From assembly GCF_014200575.1 (NCBI RefSeq), contig NZ_JACHBZ010000007.1, positions 186,001-250,000 on the forward strand: a stretch of DNA of 64,000 nt, read 5' to 3'. The notes beneath the pieces are model-generated. The model made no database searches. It was not told the DNA's origin and saw nothing but the letters and a program-made list of their open reading frames with translations. How positions within the stretch are numbered: the stretch's first letter is position 1; every line of letters begins with the position of its first letter. Of the stretch, positions 26,699-34,665 are shown piece by piece. Position numbers and translations under genes: made by a program. This stretch comes from Mucilaginibacter saanensis (GTDB lineage Bacteria > Bacteroidota > Bacteroidia > Sphingobacteriales > Sphingobacteriaceae).

Positions 26699-26711
26699 CA
26701 GGGTTTGGAAG

Positions 26712-26771
26712 GCCGGAGAGCCTGAAAGTCCGGAAGTTTTTTGCTTTCTTTGGGCTTTCAGGCTCTTCGGC
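26712..26771. repeat. Palindromic repeat between PafA-like and ThiE-like genes
   Basis: GCCGGAGAGCCTGAAAGTCC at 26712-26731 faces GGGCTTTCAGGCTCTTCGGC at 26752-26771, with three mismatches and a 20-base T-rich loop. It follows the phosphatase stop codon by 13 bases and could end transcription, or be a mobile palindrome. Confidence 0.65.
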
Positions 26772-26798
26772 TTTACTGATTTTCGGACTCAAAATACA

Positions 26799-27422
26799 AT
26801 GAAAAAATACATCTCCAAATTTCACTATTTAACACAGGATCTTCCGGGGCGCAGCCATGTGCAGCAGGTGCAAACAGCCTGTGGGGCGGGCGCTAACTGG
26901 GTGCAGTATCGCTGCATGACCAAACCCGAGGATGAACTTATTGATGAGATCAATGAAATTGCCGAGATATGTGACGACTGGGGCGCTACCCTCATTATCA
27001 CCAACCATTACGACTTGCTGCACCGCGTAGATGCGCAGGGAGTACACATAGAGGATTTTGATGCAGATTTTGTAACCATACGCAAAACCATAGGCGACGA
27101 TAAAACCCTGGGAGCATCGGCTACCAACCCCGATGATCTGTTAAAAATACAGGAATTAAATGTTGTTGATTACTGTGGGTACGGGCCGTTTGCACACACT
27201 GACACCAAACCCAATGATAAACCCTTGCTTGGTTTTAATGGTTATCGGCAGTTAGAAAAAATACCGCTTACCTTGCCGGTTATAGCAGTTGGCGGCATAC
27301 AATTACAGGATGTTGAACACCTGTTGCAGACCGGCATTTACGGTATAGCCGTATCGGCGGCCATTAACCTATCAGCAGACCCCGCTGCGGCGGTTAAAGA
27401 ATTTTATCGTAAAATGTATTAA
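26799..27422 (+). CDS. Divergent ThiE/TenI-family protein
   Basis: The 207-residue TIM-barrel protein aligns with thiamine phosphate synthase: VQYR (near 36-39), GVHIEDFD (near 81), GASATN, YGPFAHTDTK and PVIAVGG. Compared with ThiE, the Mg-binding Asp of the ND motif is His (ITNHYDL) and the Lys after VQYR is replaced by Met (VQYRCM). The phosphate- and thiazole-binding Thr-x-Thr-Lys segment is retained. ThiE joins the pyrimidine and thiazole halves of thiamine; TenI acts on the thiazole tautomer. With these changes, activity as a synthase is uncertain. It stands alone, 3.6 kb from the riboswitch operon on the same strand. Confidence 0.75.
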   Translation: MKKYISKFHYLTQDLPGRSHVQQVQTACGAGANWVQYRCMTKPEDELIDEINEIAEICDDWGATLIITNHYDLLHRVDAQGVHIEDFDADFVTIRKTIGDDKTLGASATNPDDLLKIQELNVVDYCGYGPFAHTDTKPNDKPLLGFNGYRQLEKIPLTLPVIAVGGIQLQDVEHLLQTGIYGIAVSAAINLSADPAAAVKEFYRKMY

Positions 27423-27761
27423 GCCCAGCGTTTTTAAACCGTACCACGCCTACACAGCTGCCGCGAGATTAGCGCAGCGTATCTCGTGGTATTGCATTTG
27501 GTAAGCCTCCGGCTTACCCATTCAACTGGAAGTTTTTTTTGAATGATCAGGTGGGTGATTAGTGCGCGATTACAAAAACAACGTTTCTCAAGTGAGGGAG
27601 ATTACACAAGCCGATGCTTTAACGCTCCTTGAAAATAATTGCACATTCTTTGTGAGCTGTAGTGTTGTATGTTACTGTGATACAATATTTTGCCGATACG
27701 GTTAAAATGTTTATTGAATTTGTAAATTGCATTAAATTCAATAAACCTTAATCCTTAATTC
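27423..27761. other. Intergenic spacer with two small hairpins
   Basis: No gene is supported. CCGCGAGAT at 27461-27469 pairs with ATCTCGTGG at 27481-27489, and GTAAGCC at 27501-27507 pairs with GGCTTAC at 27511-27517. The remaining sequence is unremarkable up to the next ATG. Confidence 0.5.
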
Positions 27762-28532
27762 ATGAAAAACAACAACAAACTGTGGCAGGTGTTCTTTGCG
27801 GTGTCGCTTATTGCCATAGCCGTTCAGCAATTGGTATGCGGTGGTTTCAGGCCCGTAATTATGCCTCCCTGGTCTGCAGGGCTCTCCGGTAATATGACTT
27901 TAGTTTGGGTAATTAGCCTATTGCTGATATTGGCTGCGGTAGCAATTATTTTTGATATTAAAGCCCGTGAGGTGGCCTTTTACCTGGGTGTAGTTTTGCT
28001 ATTGTTGCTTTTAGCGTTCCATATACCATACGGCATAAAAAACAATCTGCACTTTTTTGCTGGGTGGAGCGATGCCTTTAAAATTCTGGCTTTTAGCGGC
28101 GGCGCATTTATTGTGGCGTCATCTTTACCGGCAACTCCCGGAGTGGGTGCTAACCCGCTTGAAAAGATCATCCCGGCGGGGCGCTTTTTCTTTGCCATTA
28201 CCATGATTGCTTTTGGTGCCGAACATTTTATTTACGCTCCCTTTGTTGAAATGCTGGTACCTGGATGGATGCCGGGCCATATTTTCTGGACTTACTTTGC
28301 CGGCGTTGCACTTATTGCTGCAGGGGGAGCCATTGTACTGCATGTACAGTTACGGCTGGCGGCCAATTTACTGGGGATCATGATTTTCCTTTGGCTTATT
28401 ATGCTGCACATCCCCCGTGCCATTGCCGACCCGCATAGCGGTAATGGCAATGAGTGGACAAGTGTTTTTGAAGCCCTGGGCTTTAGTGGTACTGCTTTTT
28501 TACTTGCCGCCGTTTCCAGGCAAAAGGGTTAA
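27762..28532 (+). CDS. DoxX-like integral membrane protein with internal duplication
   Basis: The 256-residue protein has eight predicted transmembrane helices arranged as two repeats of a four-helix unit. Each repeat ends with a matching pattern: LAFHIPYGI...WSDAFKILAFSGGAFIVA in the first half (near 83-122) and IMLHIPRAI...WTSVFEALGFSGTAFLLA in the second (near 210-250). The four-helix unit resembles the DoxX/DoxD family of membrane oxidoreductase subunits, but the match is structural rather than motif-based. No partner gene is adjacent and the function is unknown. Confidence 0.7.
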   Translation: MKNNNKLWQVFFAVSLIAIAVQQLVCGGFRPVIMPPWSAGLSGNMTLVWVISLLLILAAVAIIFDIKAREVAFYLGVVLLLLLLAFHIPYGIKNNLHFFAGWSDAFKILAFSGGAFIVASSLPATPGVGANPLEKIIPAGRFFFAITMIAFGAEHFIYAPFVEMLVPGWMPGHIFWTYFAGVALIAAGGAIVLHVQLRLAANLLGIMIFLWLIMLHIPRAIADPHSGNGNEWTSVFEALGFSGTAFLLAAVSRQKG

Positions 28533-28619
28533 GGGTGGGTGCGATGTTATTCAGGAGGCACGTGTAAAGTGTGCCTCTATATTTGTTTTTTGTAGAAAAG
28601 CATCACATGTCTGATTTAT

Positions 28620-29360
28620 CTAATCATTTTCTTCGTCATCAAATTTAACAGCGGTTGCCGTTTGGCCTACGCCAAAATAGGCCTCCAGTTCATTCAAGGT
28701 AGATGAGCTGGTGGCGATATCTTTAATAATAATGCCTTTTTCCATCAGCAGAATGCGCTCGCAGACATCGGTGATGTGGTTAAGATCATGGCTTGACACA
28801 ATGGTGGTAATGCCCTGCTTGCGGTTTACCTCCTTCAGCATATTTTTTAGCCGGAACTGCGTACTCGGGTCAATATTGGCAAATGGCTCATCAAGCATCA
28901 GCAGTTGCGGGTTTTGCAGCAGGCATGAGGCCACGCCCACCTTGCACTGGTTGCCTTTTGATAAATCGCGGATATACTTCCCCCGGTTCAGGATCTCGTC
29001 ATTAAAAAAACTACTCAGGCCTGCCAGGGCCTCATCAACCTGGGCTCGGCTTTGCTGGTGCAGGCCGCCAATAAAATACAGGTATTCTTCGGGGGTAAGA
29101 TAATCGATCAAAAAGCCTTCGTCAAGGTATGATGCGGTGTAGGTTTTCCAGTCTTCGTGCCCTGCCATTACGGTCCCGTTTGATAATATCTCGCCATTTT
29201 CCGGACGTATCAGATCAAGGATCATGCGGAACAATGTAGTTTTGCCTGCGCCGTTATTGCCCACCAGCCCAACGCTTTCGCCCTTGCGTATCTGCAAATG
29301 CGGTACATCAACAACAGTAATGCCGTTATAAACTTTTTTAAGGTTCTTTATCTCAATCAT
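28620..29360 (-). CDS. ABC transporter ATP-binding protein
   Basis: The 246-residue ATPase subunit has Walker A VGNNGAGKTTLF (near 33), the ABC signature as LSKGNQCKVGV (near 134), Walker B LLMLDEPFANIDPS (near 155) and an H-loop SSHDLNH (near 190). The signature LSKGN deviates from the usual LSGGQ, as often seen in Bacteroidota exporters. It is separated from the membrane subunit stop by one base, so the two are translationally coupled. It should drive the DUF5687 permease; the substrate is unknown. Confidence 0.92.
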   Translation of the reverse strand: MIEIKNLKKVYNGITVVDVPHLQIRKGESVGLVGNNGAGKTTLFRMILDLIRPENGEILSNGTVMAGHEDWKTYTASYLDEGFLIDYLTPEEYLYFIGGLHQQSRAQVDEALAGLSSFFNDEILNRGKYIRDLSKGNQCKVGVASCLLQNPQLLMLDEPFANIDPSTQFRLKNMLKEVNRKQGITTIVSSHDLNHITDVCERILLMEKGIIIKDIATSSSTLNELEAYFGVGQTATAVKFDDEEND

Positions 29361-29361
29361 A

Positions 29362-30834
29362 TTATTTGTTTCTGAAGCCTTCGGCTATCTGGTATCGTTT
29401 ATCGTAAAAATCGGTTTCCAGTTGTTTTATCCAATAGTTACGGGTTAATAAAAACAGTACGGCAATTACCGCAATTGTGGCAAGCCCCATATCCGGATGC
29501 TTTAAAACAGCAAAGGGGGCATAAAAAATATAAGGTGCAATTAAAAGCGGGAACGACAGCAGCATCTGGGTTGCGCCAACTCCTTCCCAGTTAAATGATG
29601 CCCCTTTTGAAAGATCGATACGCTTAAAATTGCGGTTGGCAAAAAACAGCACGATAGTGGTGTTTACGCCAATATTCCACAGGTACATCACAAAATTTAT
29701 GAGCAGTACATGCCAGCCGAAATAAACGTAAGGGGTGGTCAGTAAAAAGGCTACGGTTGATACCAGCGTAAACAACAGGTATTTGGCCTTAATAAAATCG
29801 GTAAAGCTTATTTTACTTACCAGTAACCCATCAAAATGCGATGCCTGCCAGCTAAACATAAACTGGCCATAGTTAATAATAAATATGCCGGTCATGAACA
29901 TACCTACAAAAACTTTGAAGCTTTCCATGTCGGGGTTATTGTAGAACAGTAAGCCATAAAACATAAAGAACAAGCCCATAATGAGTGCCGACCGCGAGCG
30001 TTTATTACGCAGCACCAGCTTAATCTCATTAGCGGCCAAATCGCCCACGCGGCCAAAGCGCGATAGCAGCGGAATTTCTGTACTGCTTTTGTAGCCTTTT
30101 GTTTTGTGGGCGGTAAGCTCCTCCAGGTAAAGGTTTTGCTTAAGATATAAAAAGTTAAGATAGTACATGATTGCCCCCAACACCAGTGGTATTATGGCCA
30201 AAGCTGGCGAGGTTAATAAACGCCCGAAAAAAGAATAGGAAATATCACGAATGGAGTACAGATGCCATTTCAGATCGGCTGTGGTGATCAGTATTAAAAC
30301 CGCCGCGGCAATCAGGAACACCCAGCCATTTAGGTTTGATTTGCGTTTAATATAAAGCGCCAGGTAATTATTAAAAACGGTAAGTCCGGTAATGGCCACA
30401 ACAAATGCAAATGATACCAACAGGCCCGAATCCGTTGCCACTATCTTAAAAACAAAGGGCAGGAACAAAATAAACGGCCATAAATTAAAAATGGATAAAA
30501 TTGCCGTTAAAGCCAGGTAAAGTACTAAAGTGTTCCTTTTTATAGGTAAATGCAGGTATGGCTGTACCCGCAGGGTAGGCAGTTCCTGCAGTTGCAGGCG
30601 CATCAAAAGCTCAAACAGGTAATAGATAAGTATAATGCCGCAGAATGATTTTACCAGGTCATCGTTCGGGAAAGCTTCTTCCAATACCTTGTCTAAATAG
30701 ATGCCAACAATCAGTACATTTAAAAACAAATAAAGGATCAAAATGGCCATTACCACGCGTATAACAATGCTTTTGCCCGTGTTCTTTGATCGCCAGAAAG
30801 CCTTTAACTCATGACTGATGAAGGTAGATATCAT
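29362..30834 (-). CDS. DUF5687 ABC transporter permease
   Basis: A 490-residue polytopic membrane protein with roughly twelve hydrophobic segments, of the DUF5687 type, the usual membrane partner of a Bacteroidetes ABC exporter ATPase. The N-terminus (STFISHELKAFWRSKNTGK) matches the cytosolic start typical of these permeases. It is the upstream gene of a two-gene operon with the ATPase at 28620-29360. The cargo is not predictable; there is no accessory periplasmic adaptor or outer membrane factor nearby. Confidence 0.85.
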   Translation of the reverse strand: MISTFISHELKAFWRSKNTGKSIVIRVVMAILILYLFLNVLIVGIYLDKVLEEAFPNDDLVKSFCGIILIYYLFELLMRLQLQELPTLRVQPYLHLPIKRNTLVLYLALTAILSIFNLWPFILFLPFVFKIVATDSGLLVSFAFVVAITGLTVFNNYLALYIKRKSNLNGWVFLIAAAVLILITTADLKWHLYSIRDISYSFFGRLLTSPALAIIPLVLGAIMYYLNFLYLKQNLYLEELTAHKTKGYKSSTEIPLLSRFGRVGDLAANEIKLVLRNKRSRSALIMGLFFMFYGLLFYNNPDMESFKVFVGMFMTGIFIINYGQFMFSWQASHFDGLLVSKISFTDFIKAKYLLFTLVSTVAFLLTTPYVYFGWHVLLINFVMYLWNIGVNTTIVLFFANRNFKRIDLSKGASFNWEGVGATQMLLSFPLLIAPYIFYAPFAVLKHPDMGLATIAVIAVLFLLTRNYWIKQLETDFYDKRYQIAEGFRNK

Positions 30835-31180
30835 GCCGGTGTTTTAATATAAGTTTTGGTTGAAGATAATGAAACAGCAATCGAGTATCAAGTACTTAGT
30901 ATTAGGTATCAGGTTTTTTTTGTACACTTTGATGCCTGCTTTAAAATATAACAGGTAGAGGTAATAAAAGTGGTGGCAGTGTTTTGTCAGTAGGATTGCT
31001 TGTTTAAGTAATTGATTATCAGGTATTAATTAGTGTTCACAGCTGTTCGTAGGTGCAGATATGAACAGTTACAGCTACATAGAGCTATTATGAAACCCGG
31101 ACTAAGAGCCAGGACATAAGGATCAGAAAAAATTAACAAGTGTATTTTCTGGCACCCGACTCTTATTTACTGACCCTCCA
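30835..31180. other. Intergenic spacer, no recognisable feature
   Basis: This 346-base stretch has no gene, tRNA or clear hairpin. Short AT-rich direct similarities (GTATCAAGT, GTATCAGG) around 30885-30912 do not form an evident element. Confidence 0.4.
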
Positions 31181-32461
31181 CTAATACTTATACCGGTCGC
31201 CCCACAATTTCTTCAACTTCTCTTTTGATTCATTTTCGCGGGCATTATTACCAGGCTGGTAAATCTGGGCACCTTTAATAGCGTCAGGCAAAAAATCGAG
31301 CTCGGTAAAATTACCTTCGTAACTGTGGGCATATTTATAATCTTTTCCGTAGCCTATATTTTTCATAAACTTAGTAGGCGCATTGCGTAAGTGCAGCGGA
31401 ACCGGCAGATCGCCGGTTTGCCTTACCAGTGCCATAGCCGCGCCAATTGCCGTAGTTGCCGAATTACTTTTGGCTGATGTAGCCAGATAGATAGCCGTTT
31501 GTGATAATATCAATTGCGACTCGGGCATGCCTATTTTGTTTACCGCCTCAAAGCAACTCTGCGCCAGTAAAAGAGCATTAGGATTGGCGTTCCCTATATC
31601 CTCCGATGCCAGGATCAGCATGCGGCGGGCGATGAACAACGGGTCCTCGCCACCTATAATCATGCGGGCCAGCCAGTATACCGCTCCATTAGGGTCAGAG
31701 CCGCGCATTGATTTGATAAAGGCCGAAATAATGTCATAGTGCTGTTCGCCGGTTTTATCATACAGGGCCATGTTTTGCTGCACATGTTCCAGTACTACCT
31801 CATCTGTTAGTATTATTTCGGGGGTATCAAACGCATTAACCAGTAATTCAAATATATTGAGGAGCTTTCGGGCATCACCGCCTGAGAGGCGCAGCAATGC
31901 TTCGTGGTCTTTGATGGTGATTTTCTTATCGCGGAGTATCACATCCTCCTTCATCGCTTTTTCCAGCAGATTTAAAAGATCTTCCTCGGCCAATGGCTGT
32001 AAAATGTATACCTGGCAGCGCGATAGTAAAGCCGAGATCACCTCGAATGACGGATTTTCGGTGGTGGCACCTATCAGGGTCACTATGCCACGTTCCACTG
32101 CGCCCAGCAAGGAGTCCTGCTGCGATTTGGAAAAGCGGTGTATTTCATCAATAAACAATATGGGCAGGATTTCGCCCTGTTCTTTTAACACGGATGCTTT
32201 CTCAATCACTTCCCGTACATCTTTTACCCCCGAATTAATAGCACTCAGCGCAAAAAACGGACGATACAGCGATTGCGAAATAATATAGGCCAGCGTGGTT
32301 TTACCAACCCCTGGCGGCCCCCAAAACAACATTGACGGCAATGAGCCCGATTCAATGGCTTTGCGCAAAACGGCGCCCGGCCCTACAATATGTTTTTGCC
32401 CCACATAATCATCCAGCGATTTTGGGCGCATGCGTTCGGCTAAAGGAGGCAGATTGTTCAT
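31181..32461 (-). CDS. rarA: Replication-associated recombination protein A (RarA/MgsA)
   Basis: I chose the ATG at 32461, giving 426 residues from MNNLPPLAERMRPKSLDDYVGQ; the ten residues before it in the longer frame are not conserved in the family. Walker A is FWGPPGVGKTTLAY (near 47), Walker B LFIDEIHRF (near 104) and sensor 1 ATTENPSFEV (near 132). A C-terminal helical part carries RRMLILASEDIGNANPNAL and PVPLHLRNAPTKFMK, both typical of RarA. The AAA+ protein acts at stalled replication forks. The gene is alone on its strand, downstream of a toxin-antitoxin pair. Confidence 0.93.
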   Translation of the reverse strand: MNNLPPLAERMRPKSLDDYVGQKHIVGPGAVLRKAIESGSLPSMLFWGPPGVGKTTLAYIISQSLYRPFFALSAINSGVKDVREVIEKASVLKEQGEILPILFIDEIHRFSKSQQDSLLGAVERGIVTLIGATTENPSFEVISALLSRCQVYILQPLAEEDLLNLLEKAMKEDVILRDKKITIKDHEALLRLSGGDARKLLNIFELLVNAFDTPEIILTDEVVLEHVQQNMALYDKTGEQHYDIISAFIKSMRGSDPNGAVYWLARMIIGGEDPLFIARRMLILASEDIGNANPNALLLAQSCFEAVNKIGMPESQLILSQTAIYLATSAKSNSATTAIGAAMALVRQTGDLPVPLHLRNAPTKFMKNIGYGKDYKYAHSYEGNFTELDFLPDAIKGAQIYQPGNNARENESKEKLKKLWGDRYKY

Positions 32462-32547
32462 AATGGTAAAATTCAGAAAACTAAACGCCAAATCCTAAAA
32501 AAATTAGTAATTTAATCGCGGTATTGAATGTTCAACAAGGTCTGCTA

Positions 32548-32850
32548 TTAATAGTTTTGGCGTCGTGGGTTTTGCCGGTTATCTATGAAGGCTATTAGCT
32601 CAATGGTTTTACTTTTGGGCTTTATTCTATAAATCAGCGAAACTTGTTTGATTATTAAGCCAATATGGGTGTGCTTTATCCTTGCAGATTTACGGAACAT
32701 TAAAGGCTGGGTTTTTAATGTTTCCAGATATTCATTTACGCGGGCTGTGAAGTTAAATATCTCTTTTTCTGTCCAATGCTCCTCAAGGTAGGTTATTCTG
32801 TTGCCAAATGTTTCAACAGCTTTTTTTGTCCATACTATTTCAATCCCCAT
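32548..32850 (-). CDS. ParE/RelE-superfamily toxin
   Basis: The 100-residue protein begins IEIVWTKKAVETFGNRITYLEEHW, the typical start of a ParE/RelE fold, and ends with a strand pair holding LIYRIKPKSKTIELIAFIDNRQNP. The sequence is basic and compact. ParE toxins poison gyrase and RelE toxins cut mRNA; the VWTKKA...YL...W pattern and the FIDNRQNP end favour ParE-like. It overlaps its partner by 16 bases, so the antitoxin is made first, as usual for type II systems. Confidence 0.82.
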   Translation of the reverse strand: MGIEIVWTKKAVETFGNRITYLEEHWTEKEIFNFTARVNEYLETLKTQPLMFRKSARIKHTHIGLIIKQVSLIYRIKPKSKTIELIAFIDNRQNPRRQNY

Positions 32851-33068
32851 TTACTGAATAGTTTTACAACTTCGGCGTGCGTAACGGTTTCACCACGATC
32901 CGCTTCCGAAATACCATCCAAAACATCTCTTTGCTGTTCAATACCTAATTCATCAAACCAGTCATTTTTTCTACCGGTTAAAAAGGCTTTTACATCCATA
33001 ATAAGACCTTCATCATTGGTATTCATGATAGTTTGCAAAAGGTTCAGTTTTTCTGCTTGAATATCCAT
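32835..33068 (-). CDS. Antitoxin of the ParE-type pair
   Basis: The 77-residue acidic protein lies directly upstream of the toxin. It starts MDIQAEKLNLLQTIMNTNDEGLIMDVKAFLT and has DGISEADRGETVTHAEVVKLFSKW at the end, the pattern of addiction-module components in Bacteroidota, where the C-terminal EVxxxFxKW wraps the toxin. No distinct DNA-binding domain is visible. The short overlap with the toxin supports a functional pair. Confidence 0.8.
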   Translation of the reverse strand: MDIQAEKLNLLQTIMNTNDEGLIMDVKAFLTGRKNDWFDELGIEQQRDVLDGISEADRGETVTHAEVVKLFSKWGLK

Positions 33069-33137
33069 GCTATTGATTTTAATGCTAAAATAATTATTTA
33101 TTTTGTCAAAAGCATATTATGAGGCAATAACAACGCA

Positions 33138-33770
33138 ATGTCCAATCAGTTTAACCATTCCAACTACCACGCCATTTGCGATGAGCTGGCAGCAGCCGAT
33201 GCTGATTTGGCCAACATCATTAATACACATGGTTATCCGCCTTTATGGTCACGGCCCAATACTTTTGAAACCCTGGTGCATATTGTACTGGAGCAGCAGG
33301 TATCGCTGGCTTCGGCACTGTCGGCACTGAATAAATTGCGGGAGCGGGTGCAGGAAATAACCCCCGCAAGGGTATTGCTGCTTACCGATGAGGAATTTAA
33401 GGCCTGCTATTGCAGCCGCCAAAAAACTACCTATATCAAATACCTGGCCGAGGCCATCATAAGCGGGCAGCTTAGCTTAAAGGAACTGGAGCAATTGCCG
33501 GATAACATAATACGGGCCAAGCTTACCGCACTCAAGGGCATTGGCAATTGGACTGCCGATGTGTACCTCATGTTTGCACTGCAACATGCCGATATTTTCC
33601 CGGCTGGCGATCTGGCTGCAGTGAATGCACTTAAAAGAGTAAAAGGATTGCCTAAAGATGCAAGTAGGGAAGATGTGATAATAATGGCTGAGCAATGGCA
33701 ACCCTACCGCACTGTGGCTACTATGATACTGTGGCATTATTATTTAAGCGACGGAAAGCGTATGTTTTAA
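33138..33770 (+). CDS. DNA-3-methyladenine glycosylase II-like (HhH-GPD) protein
   Basis: The 210-residue protein has the helix-hairpin-helix signature LKGIGNWTADVYLMFAL (near residues 134-150), followed by the catalytic Asp in FPAGDLAAVNAL (near 158), the order expected of HhH-GPD glycosylases. EQQVSLASALSALNKL near residue 52 corresponds to the substrate-pocket helix. There is no FeS cluster loop at the C-terminus, so it is AlkA-like rather than EndoIII/MutY-like. It would remove alkylated bases from DNA. The protein is shorter than E. coli AlkA because it lacks the N-terminal domain. Confidence 0.87.
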   Translation: MSNQFNHSNYHAICDELAAADADLANIINTHGYPPLWSRPNTFETLVHIVLEQQVSLASALSALNKLRERVQEITPARVLLLTDEEFKACYCSRQKTTYIKYLAEAIISGQLSLKELEQLPDNIIRAKLTALKGIGNWTADVYLMFALQHADIFPAGDLAAVNALKRVKGLPKDASREDVIIMAEQWQPYRTVATMILWHYYLSDGKRMF

Positions 33771-33839
33771 TGTTATTTTATGGAAAACTGCCGCATTTGT
33801 TGTTTATTTAAACTTTAATCAGCCTATAAAACAATTCCA

Positions 33840-34631
33840 ATGCTTTATAATTTATACCGGATATCTGACGCGGGACAGGTAAAAGAAAAAATAAAGGGAG
33901 CAACTAAAATAAATTGCCTCAAAAACTTCATTAAGGTATTTGGTATGGATGGGCTGTATGTTTTTGCAGATAACTGCACTCCCGCAACAGTGAAGCAGAT
34001 ACAGGATTTAGGAATTGAGCCGGTACTTATTGGCCTGGGAAATTCGGCATCGTTCAGGTATATTGTTGATTTTGCCATAAACACTTTTACTGATAGCGAT
34101 GATGTTTATTTGGTAGAAGATGATTACTGGCACCTCCCGGCAGCTAAGCAAGCCTTGCTGGAGGGGTTGCAAATAGCAGATTATGTTACCCTTTATGATC
34201 ATCCTGATAAATACATGAGCTTTAAAAAGCGGCAGGGCAACCCTTATGTAACCAACAGCGGCGAAATTAGCAGGGTGCTGTTATCGCCAACCAGCCATTG
34301 GAAAACGTCCAACTCCACCACCATGACTTTTGCTGCCAGGGTTGCTGTATTAAAGGCCGATAAAGGTGTAATGTGGAAACATACGGAGCAAAATATCCCT
34401 AACGATTTTGAAATGTTCCTGATCCTGACCAAGCAGCCGCTCCGGCCGTTATTCAGGCGTAAATCTTTTGATCGTTTTTTTAGGGTATTATTATATTGGT
34501 TTACCCAACAGAAGCGGACACTTATAACGGCCTTACCGGGGTTATCTACCCATATTGAGTATGCCCACCTTTCGCCGCATACCAATTGGGAGGGTATTAT
34601 GCAGGCGTTTAGTGAAAGCCAGCCTAAATAA
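33840..34631 (+). CDS. Glycosyltransferase-like (GT-A) protein of unknown specificity
   Basis: I do not recognise a precise family for this 263-residue protein. It starts MLYNLYRISDAGQ and has a Rossmann-like beginning (INCLKNFIKVFG...LYVFADNC), then a likely nucleotide-sugar metal motif in DDVYLVEDDYWHLP near residue 94, similar to the DxD of GT-A glycosyltransferases. KWKTSNSTTMTF-like sequence (near 156) and a basic C-terminal region follow. There is no transmembrane helix or signal peptide. It sits between the glycosylase and the convergent cyanophycin synthetase gene, with no other glycan genes nearby. Confidence 0.6.
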   Translation: MLYNLYRISDAGQVKEKIKGATKINCLKNFIKVFGMDGLYVFADNCTPATVKQIQDLGIEPVLIGLGNSASFRYIVDFAINTFTDSDDVYLVEDDYWHLPAAKQALLEGLQIADYVTLYDHPDKYMSFKKRQGNPYVTNSGEISRVLLSPTSHWKTSNSTTMTFAARVAVLKADKGVMWKHTEQNIPNDFEMFLILTKQPLRPLFRRKSFDRFFRVLLYWFTQQKRTLITALPGLSTHIEYAHLSPHTNWEGIMQAFSESQPK

Positions 34632-34665
34632 CAGAAATCATTTAAGCTGGCTCTGTGTTTTTTAG

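Noticed and set aside
27423..27761. Possible riboswitch or small RNA in the spacer before the DoxX-like gene
   Set aside because: Only two short hairpins are visible; no conserved riboswitch core could be recognised.
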